NCBI GenBank assembly: GCA_045110315.1
Contig: JBGCFY010000006.1
Span: 9,634-73,633, forward strand
From: CALFBG01 sp045110315
GTDB taxonomy: Bacteria; Bacteroidota; Bacteroidia; Chitinophagales; Saprospiraceae
Direction: 5' to 3'
DNA: 64,000 nucleotides
Positions 34,189 to 44,800 of the stretch are shown here, piece after piece. Within the stretch, counting starts at the first letter, position 1; the number at the start of each line of letters is the position of its first letter. A program made the position numbers and the translations under genes. Under the pieces are notes generated by a model. The model had not been told where the DNA came from and made no database searches. It saw nothing but the letters and a program-made list of their open reading frames with translations.

Positions 34189-34196
34189 TATATTTG
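34189..34196 (+). promoter_or_regulatory. Bacteroidota -7 element upstream of the helical-repeat gene
   Basis: TATATTTG fits TAnnTTTG, 141 bases before the ATG at 34337. The region is AT-rich, which makes a chance match more likely. Confidence 0.35.
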
Positions 34197-34336
34197 CAGA
34201 TATTGTATCTTTCAAATCCGTGACATTATTTTATAGTCGATCGTTCTTGAAATATTCAATGATCTGCCCAAAATGTTGACACTGTCTAATCTTAAATTGC
34301 TTATATCTAGTCGCAACACCCTAATATAGTACTCCA

Positions 34337-35851
34337 ATGAAAAACTTAATTGAAATTTCTAAGATCGTAACAAAGAAGAAAGTAAGAAAGATTGAAATTT
34401 TTGACGACCATTCACTTAAGCATAAGAATAGTAAGTTTAACGAGTTCTACGAAGCCTTGATGGCTGGAAAATTCAAAAACGATCGAGATGCAGCTTCTTT
34501 TCTCTACGCTTGCAGCCCTACGGATGATAAATATCGGCAATTAAAGTCGCGTTTTCGAAAGCGTTTGCTCAATACACTTTTCTTTCTGGACGTCAATCTA
34601 CCTTCTACTTCCAACTATGATCGGGCGTACTACTCGTGTAATAAAGATTGGACTTTAGTCAAAATATTACTATCTAATAAAGCTAATCACACTGCAGCAG
34701 CACTCGCTCGACAAATTTTAACAACGGCACTTAAATTCAAGTTTGCGGATGTAATTGTAAATTGTTCGCGAATTCTAAGACGTTATGCGGCAGACGAAGG
34801 AGATGAGAAAAATTATGAAACTTATGATCAATACAGCAAGCAATACCAAAATGTACTCGACGCAGAAATTCGCTCCGAGGAATTGTATCAGCGCGTAATC
34901 ATGAATTATCATATTCCACATTCACAAAACGAAGAATTAAAGGAAAAAATTGATACTTATTGCGACGCATTGGTTGGACTTTCAGAGGTTTACGATTCTC
35001 CCATCGTTATTTACAATATGTACCTCGTTTGGGCTTATCGCTACGAAATGTTGTTTGATTTTGATGCGATGCTAGAAGTTTGTAACAAAGCGGAATACTA
35101 CATTGAAGATAATCCAACGTACTACCAAGACGATAAATTAGCGACGTTCCAATTGAAAAAAATGTCTGCCTACCTGCATTTACGCGATTGGAAAAATGGA
35201 AAAATCAACGCGGAGAAGTGCCTACAATCTTTTCCACAAGGAAGTGATACTTGGTTTAGCTTTATGGAATATTACCTCCTGTTAGCCATTCACACGGAGA
35301 ATTATATCAATGCTTTGGCAATTTATAATGATGCCACGAGTAATAGTAAATATAAGAAATTGTCGTTAGGAGATAAAGAAAAATGGAAGCTCTATGATGT
35401 TTATCTTAATTACATCATTGAAAACCAAGGCGCACAAAACCCAATTTTGATGAGCCAAAAACGCAAGACTTTCCGGGTTTCGCGTTTCCTCAACGATCCT
35501 ATTTTGTATCCGAAGGATCAACGTATTTTTACCGTTTTAATGGTTGTTGCACAAATTTTATTTCTTTTGGAAAAGAAAGGATACAGTGCGATTACGGAAC
35601 GTATTGAACGCTTGAAGAGTTACGCCAACCGTCAATTGAAGAAAGACGAGTATTTCCGAGCCATTCAGTTTATTCGCCTGTTGCAACAATTGAGCAAAGC
35701 AGATTATCAAGTGGAGAACTTGAGCAATGTAGATAAATACTACAATCGCTTGGTAGAAAAACCCTTCTTTTATCGTGGTTTGATTTCAGAATTGGAGGTC
35801 ATTCCTTACGAGAAACTTTGGAATCTTATCTTGAGTCGCTTGCAATCTTAA
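34337..35851 (+). CDS. Helical-repeat protein of unknown function
   Basis: 504 residues, no signal peptide or membrane segment, rich in Lys, Tyr and Leu. The middle (about 110-400) looks like a series of TPR/HAT-type helix pairs, for example H-T-A-A-A-L-A-R-Q-I-L and F-D-A-M-L-E-V-C-N-K-A-E-Y-Y-I. I do not recognise a named family. Similar cytoplasmic helical proteins occur in Saprospiria genomes, but I cannot assign a role. The next gene, cmk, begins 90 bases later and has its own promoter element. Confidence 0.75.
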   Translation: MKNLIEISKIVTKKKVRKIEIFDDHSLKHKNSKFNEFYEALMAGKFKNDRDAASFLYACSPTDDKYRQLKSRFRKRLLNTLFFLDVNLPSTSNYDRAYYSCNKDWTLVKILLSNKANHTAAALARQILTTALKFKFADVIVNCSRILRRYAADEGDEKNYETYDQYSKQYQNVLDAEIRSEELYQRVIMNYHIPHSQNEELKEKIDTYCDALVGLSEVYDSPIVIYNMYLVWAYRYEMLFDFDAMLEVCNKAEYYIEDNPTYYQDDKLATFQLKKMSAYLHLRDWKNGKINAEKCLQSFPQGSDTWFSFMEYYLLLAIHTENYINALAIYNDATSNSKYKKLSLGDKEKWKLYDVYLNYIIENQGAQNPILMSQKRKTFRVSRFLNDPILYPKDQRIFTVLMVVAQILFLLEKKGYSAITERIERLKSYANRQLKKDEYFRAIQFIRLLQQLSKADYQVENLSNVDKYYNRLVEKPFFYRGLISELEVIPYEKLWNLILSRLQS

Positions 35852-35914
35852 AACGGATTAAATTATTCTCTAAAATAACTTATTAGTAGGAACTTAAATG
35901 CGAAGATTAGTCCT

Positions 35915-35922
35915 TATCTTTG
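35915..35922 (+). promoter_or_regulatory. Bacteroidota -7 element upstream of cmk
   Basis: TATCTTTG matches TAnnTTTG, 20 bases before the GTG start of cmk, so the leader would be very short. No clear -33 motif is visible. Confidence 0.5.
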
Positions 35923-35941
35923 TCCTTCATAACGCTAACAA

Positions 35942-36631
35942 GTGAAAAAAATTATTATCGCGATTGACGGATATTCCTCCTGTGGAAAAAGTACTTTAGC
36001 CAAAGCGCTGGGCAAAGTTTTAGGATATGCCTACATTGATACGGGTGCAATGTATCGAGCCGTTACCTACTATTTTTTAGAACACGAGATTAGTGTTGAC
36101 GATGAACTCGCCGTTCGTGCCGCCCTTCCATTGATTAATATTCATTTTGAACCCAGCGAAAGTGGCAATCAAACTTTCCTTAACGGAAAAAATATTGAAA
36201 CAGAAATTCGCCAAATGCGCGTTTCCAATTACGTTAGTCCCGTTGCGGCAGTCTCCACGGTACGGAAAGCTATGGTCGAGCAACAACAAATGATGGGGAA
36301 ACAAAAGGGTATCGTCATGGATGGTAGAGATATTGGCACCGTGGTTTTTCCAACGGCAGAACTCAAAATTTTTCTTACCGCCGAACCTGAAATTCGGACC
36401 CAACGGCGATATGATGAATACCAGCATAAAGGTACCGCAATTGACTTCGAAGTTATCAAAACGAATTTGCTAGAACGAGATCATATTGATTCTACGCGTA
36501 GTGACAGTCCACTAAAGAAAGCAGAAAACGCCATTGTAATCGATAATTCTTATTTGAGTCCTACGGAACAATTAGAGATTGTATTAGATTTGGCGCGCGA
36601 GAAAATTCAATCGTTGGCGAGTCAATCTTAG
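35942..36631 (+). CDS. cmk: Cytidylate kinase
   Basis: 229 residues, GTG start. The P-loop is G-Y-S-S-C-G-K-S-T-L-A (10-20), followed by Y-I-D-T-G-A-M-Y-R-A and D-G-R-D-I-G-T-V-V-F-P. The enzyme phosphorylates CMP and dCMP with ATP. It has the usual length and ends 56 bases before the stop of a convergent exoprotein gene. The GTG start is supported by the P-loop position and by the lack of an alternative ATG upstream. Confidence 0.95.
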   Translation: MKKIIIAIDGYSSCGKSTLAKALGKVLGYAYIDTGAMYRAVTYYFLEHEISVDDELAVRAALPLINIHFEPSESGNQTFLNGKNIETEIRQMRVSNYVSPVAAVSTVRKAMVEQQQMMGKQKGIVMDGRDIGTVVFPTAELKIFLTAEPEIRTQRRYDEYQHKGTAIDFEVIKTNLLERDHIDSTRSDSPLKKAENAIVIDNSYLSPTEQLEIVLDLAREKIQSLASQS

Positions 36632-36687
36632 GATGATCATTATGATCAATATTTTAAGACTTTGCAGCATTCTATTCCGAAAAGAAC

Positions 36688-38871
36688 TTATCGGATCAAG
36701 GTGAAATCTCCTCGTAAAAACTGTTCCTCTCCTCCCCTGCACCGGAGTTTAATCAAGTAGATATAAACATCACTTGGTGCAGCAGCGCCACCTACTCTTC
36801 CATCCCAAGCAGCGGTGATACTATTATCGTCAAAAACTTTTTCTCCCCAACGACTGAAAATTACCATCGAACTAGAAATCGGTGGTTCCCCATCCGTGAC
36901 CACCTTAAAAAAGTCATTGATACCATCACCATTGGGCGTGATAGCCGAAGGAACTTGAATCTTTGCCGAAGTGCATAAGGTAATTACCCGAATATTAATG
37001 GTGGCTTCCGCCGAACAACCATTGTCCGATGCTACCGTAAGGGTATATTGGGTATCTTCGGTTGGCGAAGCAACAGGATTGGGACAAGTTGTACAGCTCA
37101 AACCGGTAACGGGAAACCATTCGTAAGTTACCGCTCCTTCTCCAATAAGATCACTTATAATTGTAAAACTATCTCCAGTTTCAATACTTACATCTGCAGG
37201 TAATTCAATATTGATTTCGGGTTGATTGAAAAGGTTGGCGTACTGATTCATAAACTTATTCATCGTCGAGCGATTTCCGACTAAATGATTAGCTTGTTGA
37301 ACGGCAGGTATCGTCAAATCATCATTGACATTCGTATAATGATAAGCATACTGATTCCAAATAGAGCGACCAGAAATCCAAGGTTCAAAACCAGAACCAA
37401 AAGCCCGAAGACCATTTTCACAACTACATAAAATTTCTACTTCGCCGTCTTGGTCAATATCTGCTACAACCGGATATTCGTATAAGGTGACGGATTCGCA
37501 AGCCGTTGCAAAAACAACGTCTCCCGTTAGTGCATCAAAAACGCGTAAAGTATTTTGATCGCGCAGCAAAACTTCGTATTTTCGATCGTGGTTAAAATCA
37601 AAGACAGTACTTCCTAAACGTGCCGACCAATCGGCTAATTCGTAATCCCAGAGCAATTCAAATTGATCATTTTGCAAGGTAAATAATTGGTATAAATCCG
37701 TACTTCCAATCCCGATTTCGGGTAATCCATCGCCATTAATATCAATCAAGTTTGCGAGCGAAGCATAGCCATTAGTCGAAGAGGAAAAACGGTGAGATGC
37801 CAGTAAGCTATTAGTTTGAATATCCCAGATAAAAACGACGGCTTCGTTGGAAGTGGTACTACTTGGTCGGGTCACCACGGCATCTAAATCGCCATCTAAA
37901 TCCATATCCGCCAAACTTGTTGCTCCACTACCACTCCACTCCGTTTCTAACTGATTCTCTAAATTGATTCGATTGTCATTTGGATCATTAGAACTGAGGT
38001 CTATAGAGTAAACCTTACTTCCGGCCACGATTTCTAAGCCTTCGCAGTTTGTACAATAATCATCCGGTAGAACATCGGCTGCAATCGAGAATTCATCGCC
38101 GCCACTTGGCGCGTTATCTCCCTCCAGCAATAATTTACCAGATGTGCTACTATAAATAGAATTGGCTAAATAAACTTCCGCTATTCCATCTTGATTAAAA
38201 TCAGCAAGCTTAACTATTTTTCCAGCGACTACTTCTTCGGAAACCCATTTCTCTAAGTATTCGACGCCATTATATTCGTAACAAATCAATTTATTGCGAT
38301 AATAATTATTGTTTGCCGCAAGATCTCCCGCTACTACAAAAATCTCCGCCCAACCATTACGATCGACATCAGCAATAGCTAGTTCATTCCCAATGTGCCG
38401 AAACCAAGGTGTCGTAATGGTCGCTTCTATCGTCCCATTATCTGCATCAATTACTAATAAATCTTTGTAGTTGACTAAGCCATTCCAAATGCCTTTGTTA
38501 CCAATAATCTCCATCCGACCATCGCCATCCAAATCACCAACAATTGGTGTATTGTAAGGATGCCAATTATTGCCTTCGGAAAGCCACTCTAATTTCAGGG
38601 AAAAGTTATGATCGGATTCGTTGTAACCGCAAGTATCTAAGCAAGGATTATAGTATTGTTGTTCACAAATTACCGTTCCGCAACAATCTGGATCAAAACA
38701 ATCGATCAAATTATCACCATCATCATCAATACCATTGTCACAAATTTCTTCTTGTAAACCAATTGGAACCTTAAGATTTGAAAAAGCAATGTTAGTACGT
38801 AATTCCTCCGTAGGATATGTCAGTAAGACTGACAAGAAGCAAAGCATCCTAGTTAAGGTAAAAACGTCCAT
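36688..38871 (-). CDS. FG-GAP repeat exoprotein with T9SS type B sorting domain
   Basis: 727 residues. A short hydrophobic leader precedes a calcium-type motif (I-C-D-N-G-I-D-D-D-G-D, about 42-52), a cysteine-rich linker and a set of FG-GAP/VCBS beta-propeller units (about 95-500) with D-x-D-x-D-G loops such as G-D-L-D-G-D-G-R. A PKD-like module (about 560-640) precedes the T9SS type B (gliding-motility-type) end with P-S-A-I-T-P-N-G-D-G-I-N-D and G-D-F-T-L-I-R. It should be exported and attached to or released from the cell surface. It lies 19 bases after the M43 gene and closely resembles that protein's middle part, so it looks like a tandem partial paralogue. Confidence 0.88.
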   Translation of the reverse strand: MDVFTLTRMLCFLSVLLTYPTEELRTNIAFSNLKVPIGLQEEICDNGIDDDGDNLIDCFDPDCCGTVICEQQYYNPCLDTCGYNESDHNFSLKLEWLSEGNNWHPYNTPIVGDLDGDGRMEIIGNKGIWNGLVNYKDLLVIDADNGTIEATITTPWFRHIGNELAIADVDRNGWAEIFVVAGDLAANNNYYRNKLICYEYNGVEYLEKWVSEEVVAGKIVKLADFNQDGIAEVYLANSIYSSTSGKLLLEGDNAPSGGDEFSIAADVLPDDYCTNCEGLEIVAGSKVYSIDLSSNDPNDNRINLENQLETEWSGSGATSLADMDLDGDLDAVVTRPSSTTSNEAVVFIWDIQTNSLLASHRFSSSTNGYASLANLIDINGDGLPEIGIGSTDLYQLFTLQNDQFELLWDYELADWSARLGSTVFDFNHDRKYEVLLRDQNTLRVFDALTGDVVFATACESVTLYEYPVVADIDQDGEVEILCSCENGLRAFGSGFEPWISGRSIWNQYAYHYTNVNDDLTIPAVQQANHLVGNRSTMNKFMNQYANLFNQPEINIELPADVSIETGDSFTIISDLIGEGAVTYEWFPVTGLSCTTCPNPVASPTEDTQYTLTVASDNGCSAEATINIRVITLCTSAKIQVPSAITPNGDGINDFFKVVTDGEPPISSSMVIFSRWGEKVFDDNSITAAWDGRVGGAAAPSDVYIYLIKLRCRGGEEQFLRGDFTLIR

Positions 38872-38890
38872 ATCCTAAATTTAAGGAAAA

Positions 38891-41800
38891 TTACCGCACT
38901 AAAGTAATATCTCCCCTATATAATACTGTCGTTCCATCAATAAACTTGAGCTTAGCGAAGTAGACAAAAATACCATTATTCATCGGTTTTCCCTTGAAAT
39001 TACCGTCCCAGCCTTTTTTGAAATCATTAGGTTGAAAATTTTGTGCGCCGAAAACAACGTTGCCCCAGCGGTCAAAAATCTGAAATTCTAAGACTACTTC
39101 CACCCCTCTACCTCCATAGATTAGAAAGAAATCATTATTCCCATCTCCATTTGGACTAAAGGCATTAGGAATGAATACTAATCGTTCCTTATCCACTTGG
39201 ATAAAAATATCATCCGTGGCGGTACAGCCATTTTCATCTGTAATCACTACTTGATAAGCAATACTATTCAAGGGTCGCACGACGGGCTCGGGACAATCTA
39301 CACAGCTAATCGAAATCGGTGGTGTCCAATTATAATCCACGGAATCTAAAGTATTCGGAATCGCTTGTAAAGTGACAGAATCTCCAAGTTGGAGTGTAAA
39401 ATCTGCTGGTAAACTTACGAGCAATTCCGTTGGCTCTAAGATCGTAAACAATTCTTCAAAAATGCAGTTGTTAGTATCTTTGACGTACAAGGTGTAATTA
39501 GCCGCATCTAAGAAATCATACCGATCTAAGCTCGTAAAGTTATTTCCATCTAAACTATACAAAAGCGTTGAATCCAAGCTCGAAATTAGGGCAACACCAT
39601 CCGCTGCGCCAAAACAACTGATCGGTTCTAACGCAATGGCTACCGCCACGCCATTCGTAGCATCAACCATTACCGTTTCGGTCTGCATACAACCATTATC
39701 ATCCGTGATGCTGAGGCTGTAGCTACCTGCATCCACGTCCATTAGGCTAGCTCCCGTCGCTCCCGGAATACTCCAAGCATAAGTATAAGGTGCTAGACCA
39801 CCACTCACATTAGCTACGATACTTCCCGTGCTGGTTGCCCCACAAGCAGGCATCGTTGTGAAGTCAATTTGTATTTCGTCAAGTACCACTAAAGTTATAA
39901 TTTCGGTAGAATCACATCCATTGAAACCAAGATTTTGTTCCGCGTATTCGCCAGCAATCGTGGTCGGATTGCCAAAGACGAGAACCGTTTCTCCAGCACA
40001 AGCAATGATATTATTTCTGATCTCAATCGTATCTAAAACCCTTAGGTGAACATAAGCCGTAGAGTCACAACTATTACTCCCCGCAAAAACTTGCGCGTAG
40101 TTACCCGCCACGTTCGTTTCTTGCCCAAAAATAAAAGTTGTTTCGTTTTCGCAAATCGTCAAGGTATCAAATGTAGCTATTGTATCTCGCAAACTGAGGT
40201 GAACAATATGCAGTGAATCACAACCATTTTGTCGAGCAAACATTTCTGCGTAATCCCCTACCGTGGTAACAGGATTACCAAAGATTGCAATGGTCTCTCC
40301 CTGACAAATCGTATCAAAAACTTCTACAATAATACTATCTAAAACCGTAAGGTAAACGGTGTCTATTCTGATACAACTTTGCGTTTGATCTACTTGTACA
40401 AAAACACCAGATCCAAATTCAAAATTCCCAAAAACATCAATCGAATCGCCTTCACAAATCATTGGCATGGTGATGGTAAAAATCGTATCATTGGTTGTCA
40501 TCAAAGTGATATTATGCGTTGAATCACAACCTAAAAAAGAATTATAAGTTTCGAAATAATCTCCCGGTGTGTTTACCGGAACACCAAAAACATCTACCGT
40601 TTCTCCTTGGCAGATTGATAAGGTATCGTAAGTATTAATGGGATCAATAATGGTAATGTTGATACTATCTACGCTAAAGCAACCTAAGCCATTACCCGCG
40701 ACTAAAACATACTGCGTATCCATCACAGGTTTGATAAAGATTGTTCCACAAGTATCACAACTCAAACCCATCTTCGGATACCAATCATATTGTGCAAATC
40801 CTGAAACGGAAAGTGCAATCGAATCGCCTGCACAAATTATCGTATCCATTCCTAGATCAAAGATAGTCGTGCTATCCACAGAAAAAACAACAGTATCCGA
40901 TTGAATATTTCCACAAAAATCTTCTACTTCTACCCAATACTTCCCTGCTTCAAATGCCGTAAAACTGGAATCAATTGATCCGTCTTGCCAACGATAAGCG
41001 AAAAAGCCACTTCCTGCGTTGAACTGGTAGACACCGTTCGCACAAACACTAACATCAGGACCAAGATCTAAGGGTAAAGCATTAAATTCAATTCGAAAAC
41101 TATCTACATTATTGGTGAAATCACATTCTGGAATTTCCGTTACCGGAAAATCGTTTGCTAAATTATAAGGTCGCGGTAGAGAATTATCATCATTGATCAC
41201 CACAAAAATATCTTCTCCAAACACACCTGGAATCGTAAAGACTCTAGTGATACAGCTATCCGGCGGTAAGATCGTCCCGAGTGCGACTTCCGCAAAGTCC
41301 GCTGCATTGATCGTTTGTGGATTTCCTTGGTAAAAACTAATTGGAGTTTCGTTAGAAAGTACTTGATCTCCGAGGTTACAAATTTCTACCCGAATCCCTA
41401 TATCTAGCTGCTCGCAGTATAAAGAATCTACCCTAACGACAGCATCTGCCACTGGAAAAGCAGGATCAGAATATTGCGCTAAGAAAGTATTCATAACGAT
41501 ACTATCTCCTACCCAAGCATGTATTTGTTGTCGCCGCGGAATACTTAGATCATCGTTAATATTGACATTAAAATAGGATTGCTGATTCCAAATTTTTCGG
41601 GAAGGTGCCCAAGGTCCCAAAGCAGAACCATATACTCTGACTTGATTATTACAACTACATAGAATTTCCGATTCACCGTCAGCATCAACATCGACCACAA
41701 TCGGATATTCTGTTCCCGTTCCAGAATCACAAGGAAGCGAGGTGATTACATTTCCCGTAGTACCATCTAAAATTCTCAGCGTAGACTGATCTCGATATAG

Positions 41801-44800
41801 CACTTCGTTGGTACCATCGGCTTGAAAATCAAATAGCGTAGCGCCAGTTTGTCCAGAATTATCCGTAGAGCTAATCAACCATTTTACCGTATAATCATCC
41901 GTTGCACTAAATTCTAAGCAGCGAAATTCGTTTGCGGAGCTAAAGCCAATCTCAGGCTCACCATCATTATCAAAATCACCGAGGATCGTTTGCGCAGTTG
42001 TACCTTGACAGCAGCTAGAGGGTTGTGCTAAAAACTCATACCCAAATCCTAATTGGGAAGCTGTTTGTAAATCCCACGCGTAGATAATTCCCATATTCCC
42101 ATCTCTTGCACTCACGACAGCATCGAGGTCTCCGTCTTTATCCATATCTGCAATACTCACTAAACCATCCGGTGTACTGGAATTACCAATCTCTACAACG
42201 ACGGTCATTTGTCCCGTGACAACATTGACTGCAATTACTTGATCGCCCGCGACGAGTTCTTTGCCTTGGCAATCGGTGCAAAAATTATCTGGCAAAACAT
42301 CTACTGCAATCGGCGCAAAGTTAGAAATCCCACTACTCAAACTGGTAATTTGTCGTCCTTCGTTCATGCTTGTTCCTCCTTCTACGATCAAGGCGCCCGT
42401 TAAGGCGTTAAAGATTTGATTACCAATATAAACTTCAGGAATACCATCTTCGTTGAAGTCTGTAAGTGCCGGAGTGGACCATTCGTAATGTGTTTCGTAG
42501 CCGTATTCTGTATCTGAAATCCATTTTTGTGTACCATCGTGTTCGTAGCAAATTAAACGCATCCGGTTGGCAAAACCATTATCCCCAAAAGAAGTATTAA
42601 TAATCATTTCTCCAAAGCCATCGAGGTCTACATCTCCAATCGTAATGTGAGAATTACTATAGCGCATATAAGGCGTAGTAATGGTATATTTCAAATCTCC
42701 CGTCACCCCATCAATGATTTGAATGTCTTTGTTGTAGCCAACGCCACTCCCGTGTGGTCCTTGCTTTCCAATCACTTCTGGTATACCATCCTGATCAATG
42801 TCGGCAACTAGCGGAACATTATAGGAATGCCAGTTACTTTGGCTGTTCCATTCCAATTCGAGGGCTAAGTCCGTAGAGGGTGTATTATATTCACAATCAA
42901 TCGGACAAGGGTTATAGTAATTATTCTCGCAACTCAATGCGCCACAACAATCCGAGTCAAAACAATCAATTAAACCATCGCCATCATCATCAATGCCATT
43001 ATCACAAATTTCGGCGCAGGGACAAGCATCATCTTCGCAGTCGGTTAAGCCATTGCCGTCATCGTCGATACCGTTGTCGCAGATTTCTTGAGCACAAGCA
43101 ATCTCACAGATTTCGGTAACTTCATAATGATTAATATTTTTTTCAGCACTTTCGTCCGTTACAATATAGCTTACGTCTTCGCTGTCAAATGTAGCGCTAG
43201 ACATAGTTAGACCAAAAGTAGTATTGACTGGATCAAAAGGTAAAGTCTTACAAGAAGTCAACGCTGTATCTAATACTGCTATCCAAGGCTCGTTATTGTT
43301 AGTTGTGATACTTTCTCTATCAAAATTAATGCAGACTATTCTATCTGGTATTGTATTCGTGTGGGTAATACGAGAAAGACTACCAAAACTGGCGAGTGCA
43401 ATATCACCAACTCTTTTTGCCCATTTAAAGTTACCGTTAAGATCAAATTTAAACACTCGATACGAAGCAACTCCATTAACTGTTGAATAGCCACTTGTAT
43501 ATAGATCTCCAGCTTTGTCGATAACCATTCCAGTGTGAGCAGAATTTTCTGAACTTTGATAATGGTGCTGCCAAACTAGATTTCCGTTAGCATCAAAACG
43601 CATTAATATCGGTTCCCATGTAAATGGTTCTACTCTCAGGATACCTGACACTACTAGACCTTCGTCTTCTAATAAAAGCATTTGACTACTAATAATTCCT
43701 GCATAACTGGTATTGGTAGTGGTGTAACGAATCGTATTAAGAATATTTCCACTTTCATTTACCGTAGACACAAAAAAGTCTCCATCAAGCGAGGAGGCAT
43801 AACCAAGCATTTTGAAACCACCTCCGGGCAAAGCGACGATGTCTGTAACTCGCTCATCTCCATCTTTATAAAAATCTTTTGCCCAAAGAATATTTCCATT
43901 TCCATCTATCTTTAAAATCGACATATCAAATGTCATTCCTCCTGTAGATCGTAAATACTTCAGTAAATAACTTTCTCCTGCTGGGTCATCTACCGTAGCT
44001 ATCATTTCCCCGAACAAAAGCGTTCCAGTGCGGTCGTAAGATTTTCCCCAGATCAAATTTCCATCATAGTCAACTTTCGATATATACTGTTGATCATTAT
44101 TTGAACTAGATCGTCTTCGTCCGTGTAGCATCAAATTTCCATCAGTACTCTTGATCACAGACCGTAGCTGTGTTCCTTGTATGTAACCTTTAACCCAAGT
44201 AATATCTCCACAACCATCCAGTTTTGCCAGTACAGGCCTCATGCTATCAATACTGGCATAAGAATCCTGACCTACTGCGTAGAAAGCATTTTGATTAATG
44301 TCGTATAATATCCCATTAAAATAATTGTTTAAAGGGTTTTTATAAAACTTATAAAAATTTAAATCCCCTGCATCCATTGGATCGACAACTTGAATAAATT
44401 GACATTTTGTTGGCGAGCAAGAAGCACCAATAGCTTTCAGACAAACTTCGTAGGTTCCAGTAGCTGGAAAATCAACACTATAATTAATGGTATTCCCCTG
44501 TAAAACACCATCTATGAACCATTGATAGCTACTTGCATTTACACTAGCATTGGTAAAGTTAATACCTTGGTTGACCAAGATAATTGTATTCGAACTAGAA
44601 AAGTTGGCAATGGTAGGACACACTACTTCGATCTCAATTTCAAAACTAGTCGTACAGTTTGGGTCTCCATTATTCGCAATGAGTGTAATCGTATAAGTAC
44701 CTTCTACTGTAAAGTTATAAGTAGGATTTGTTGCCGTAGAAAAATCACTGCCATCAATCTGCCAAACATAGTTGGTTGCATTAATTGAGTTGTTGGTAAA

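Larger units (their letters stand above)
33377..34336. other. Long spacer with two 22-bp repeat clusters
   Basis: 960 bases with no gene. It contains a hairpin at 33402-33427, a repeat pair (33472-33515), a strong terminator (33512-33552), a second repeat cluster (33712-33798) and a promoter element (34189-34196). Confidence 0.6.
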
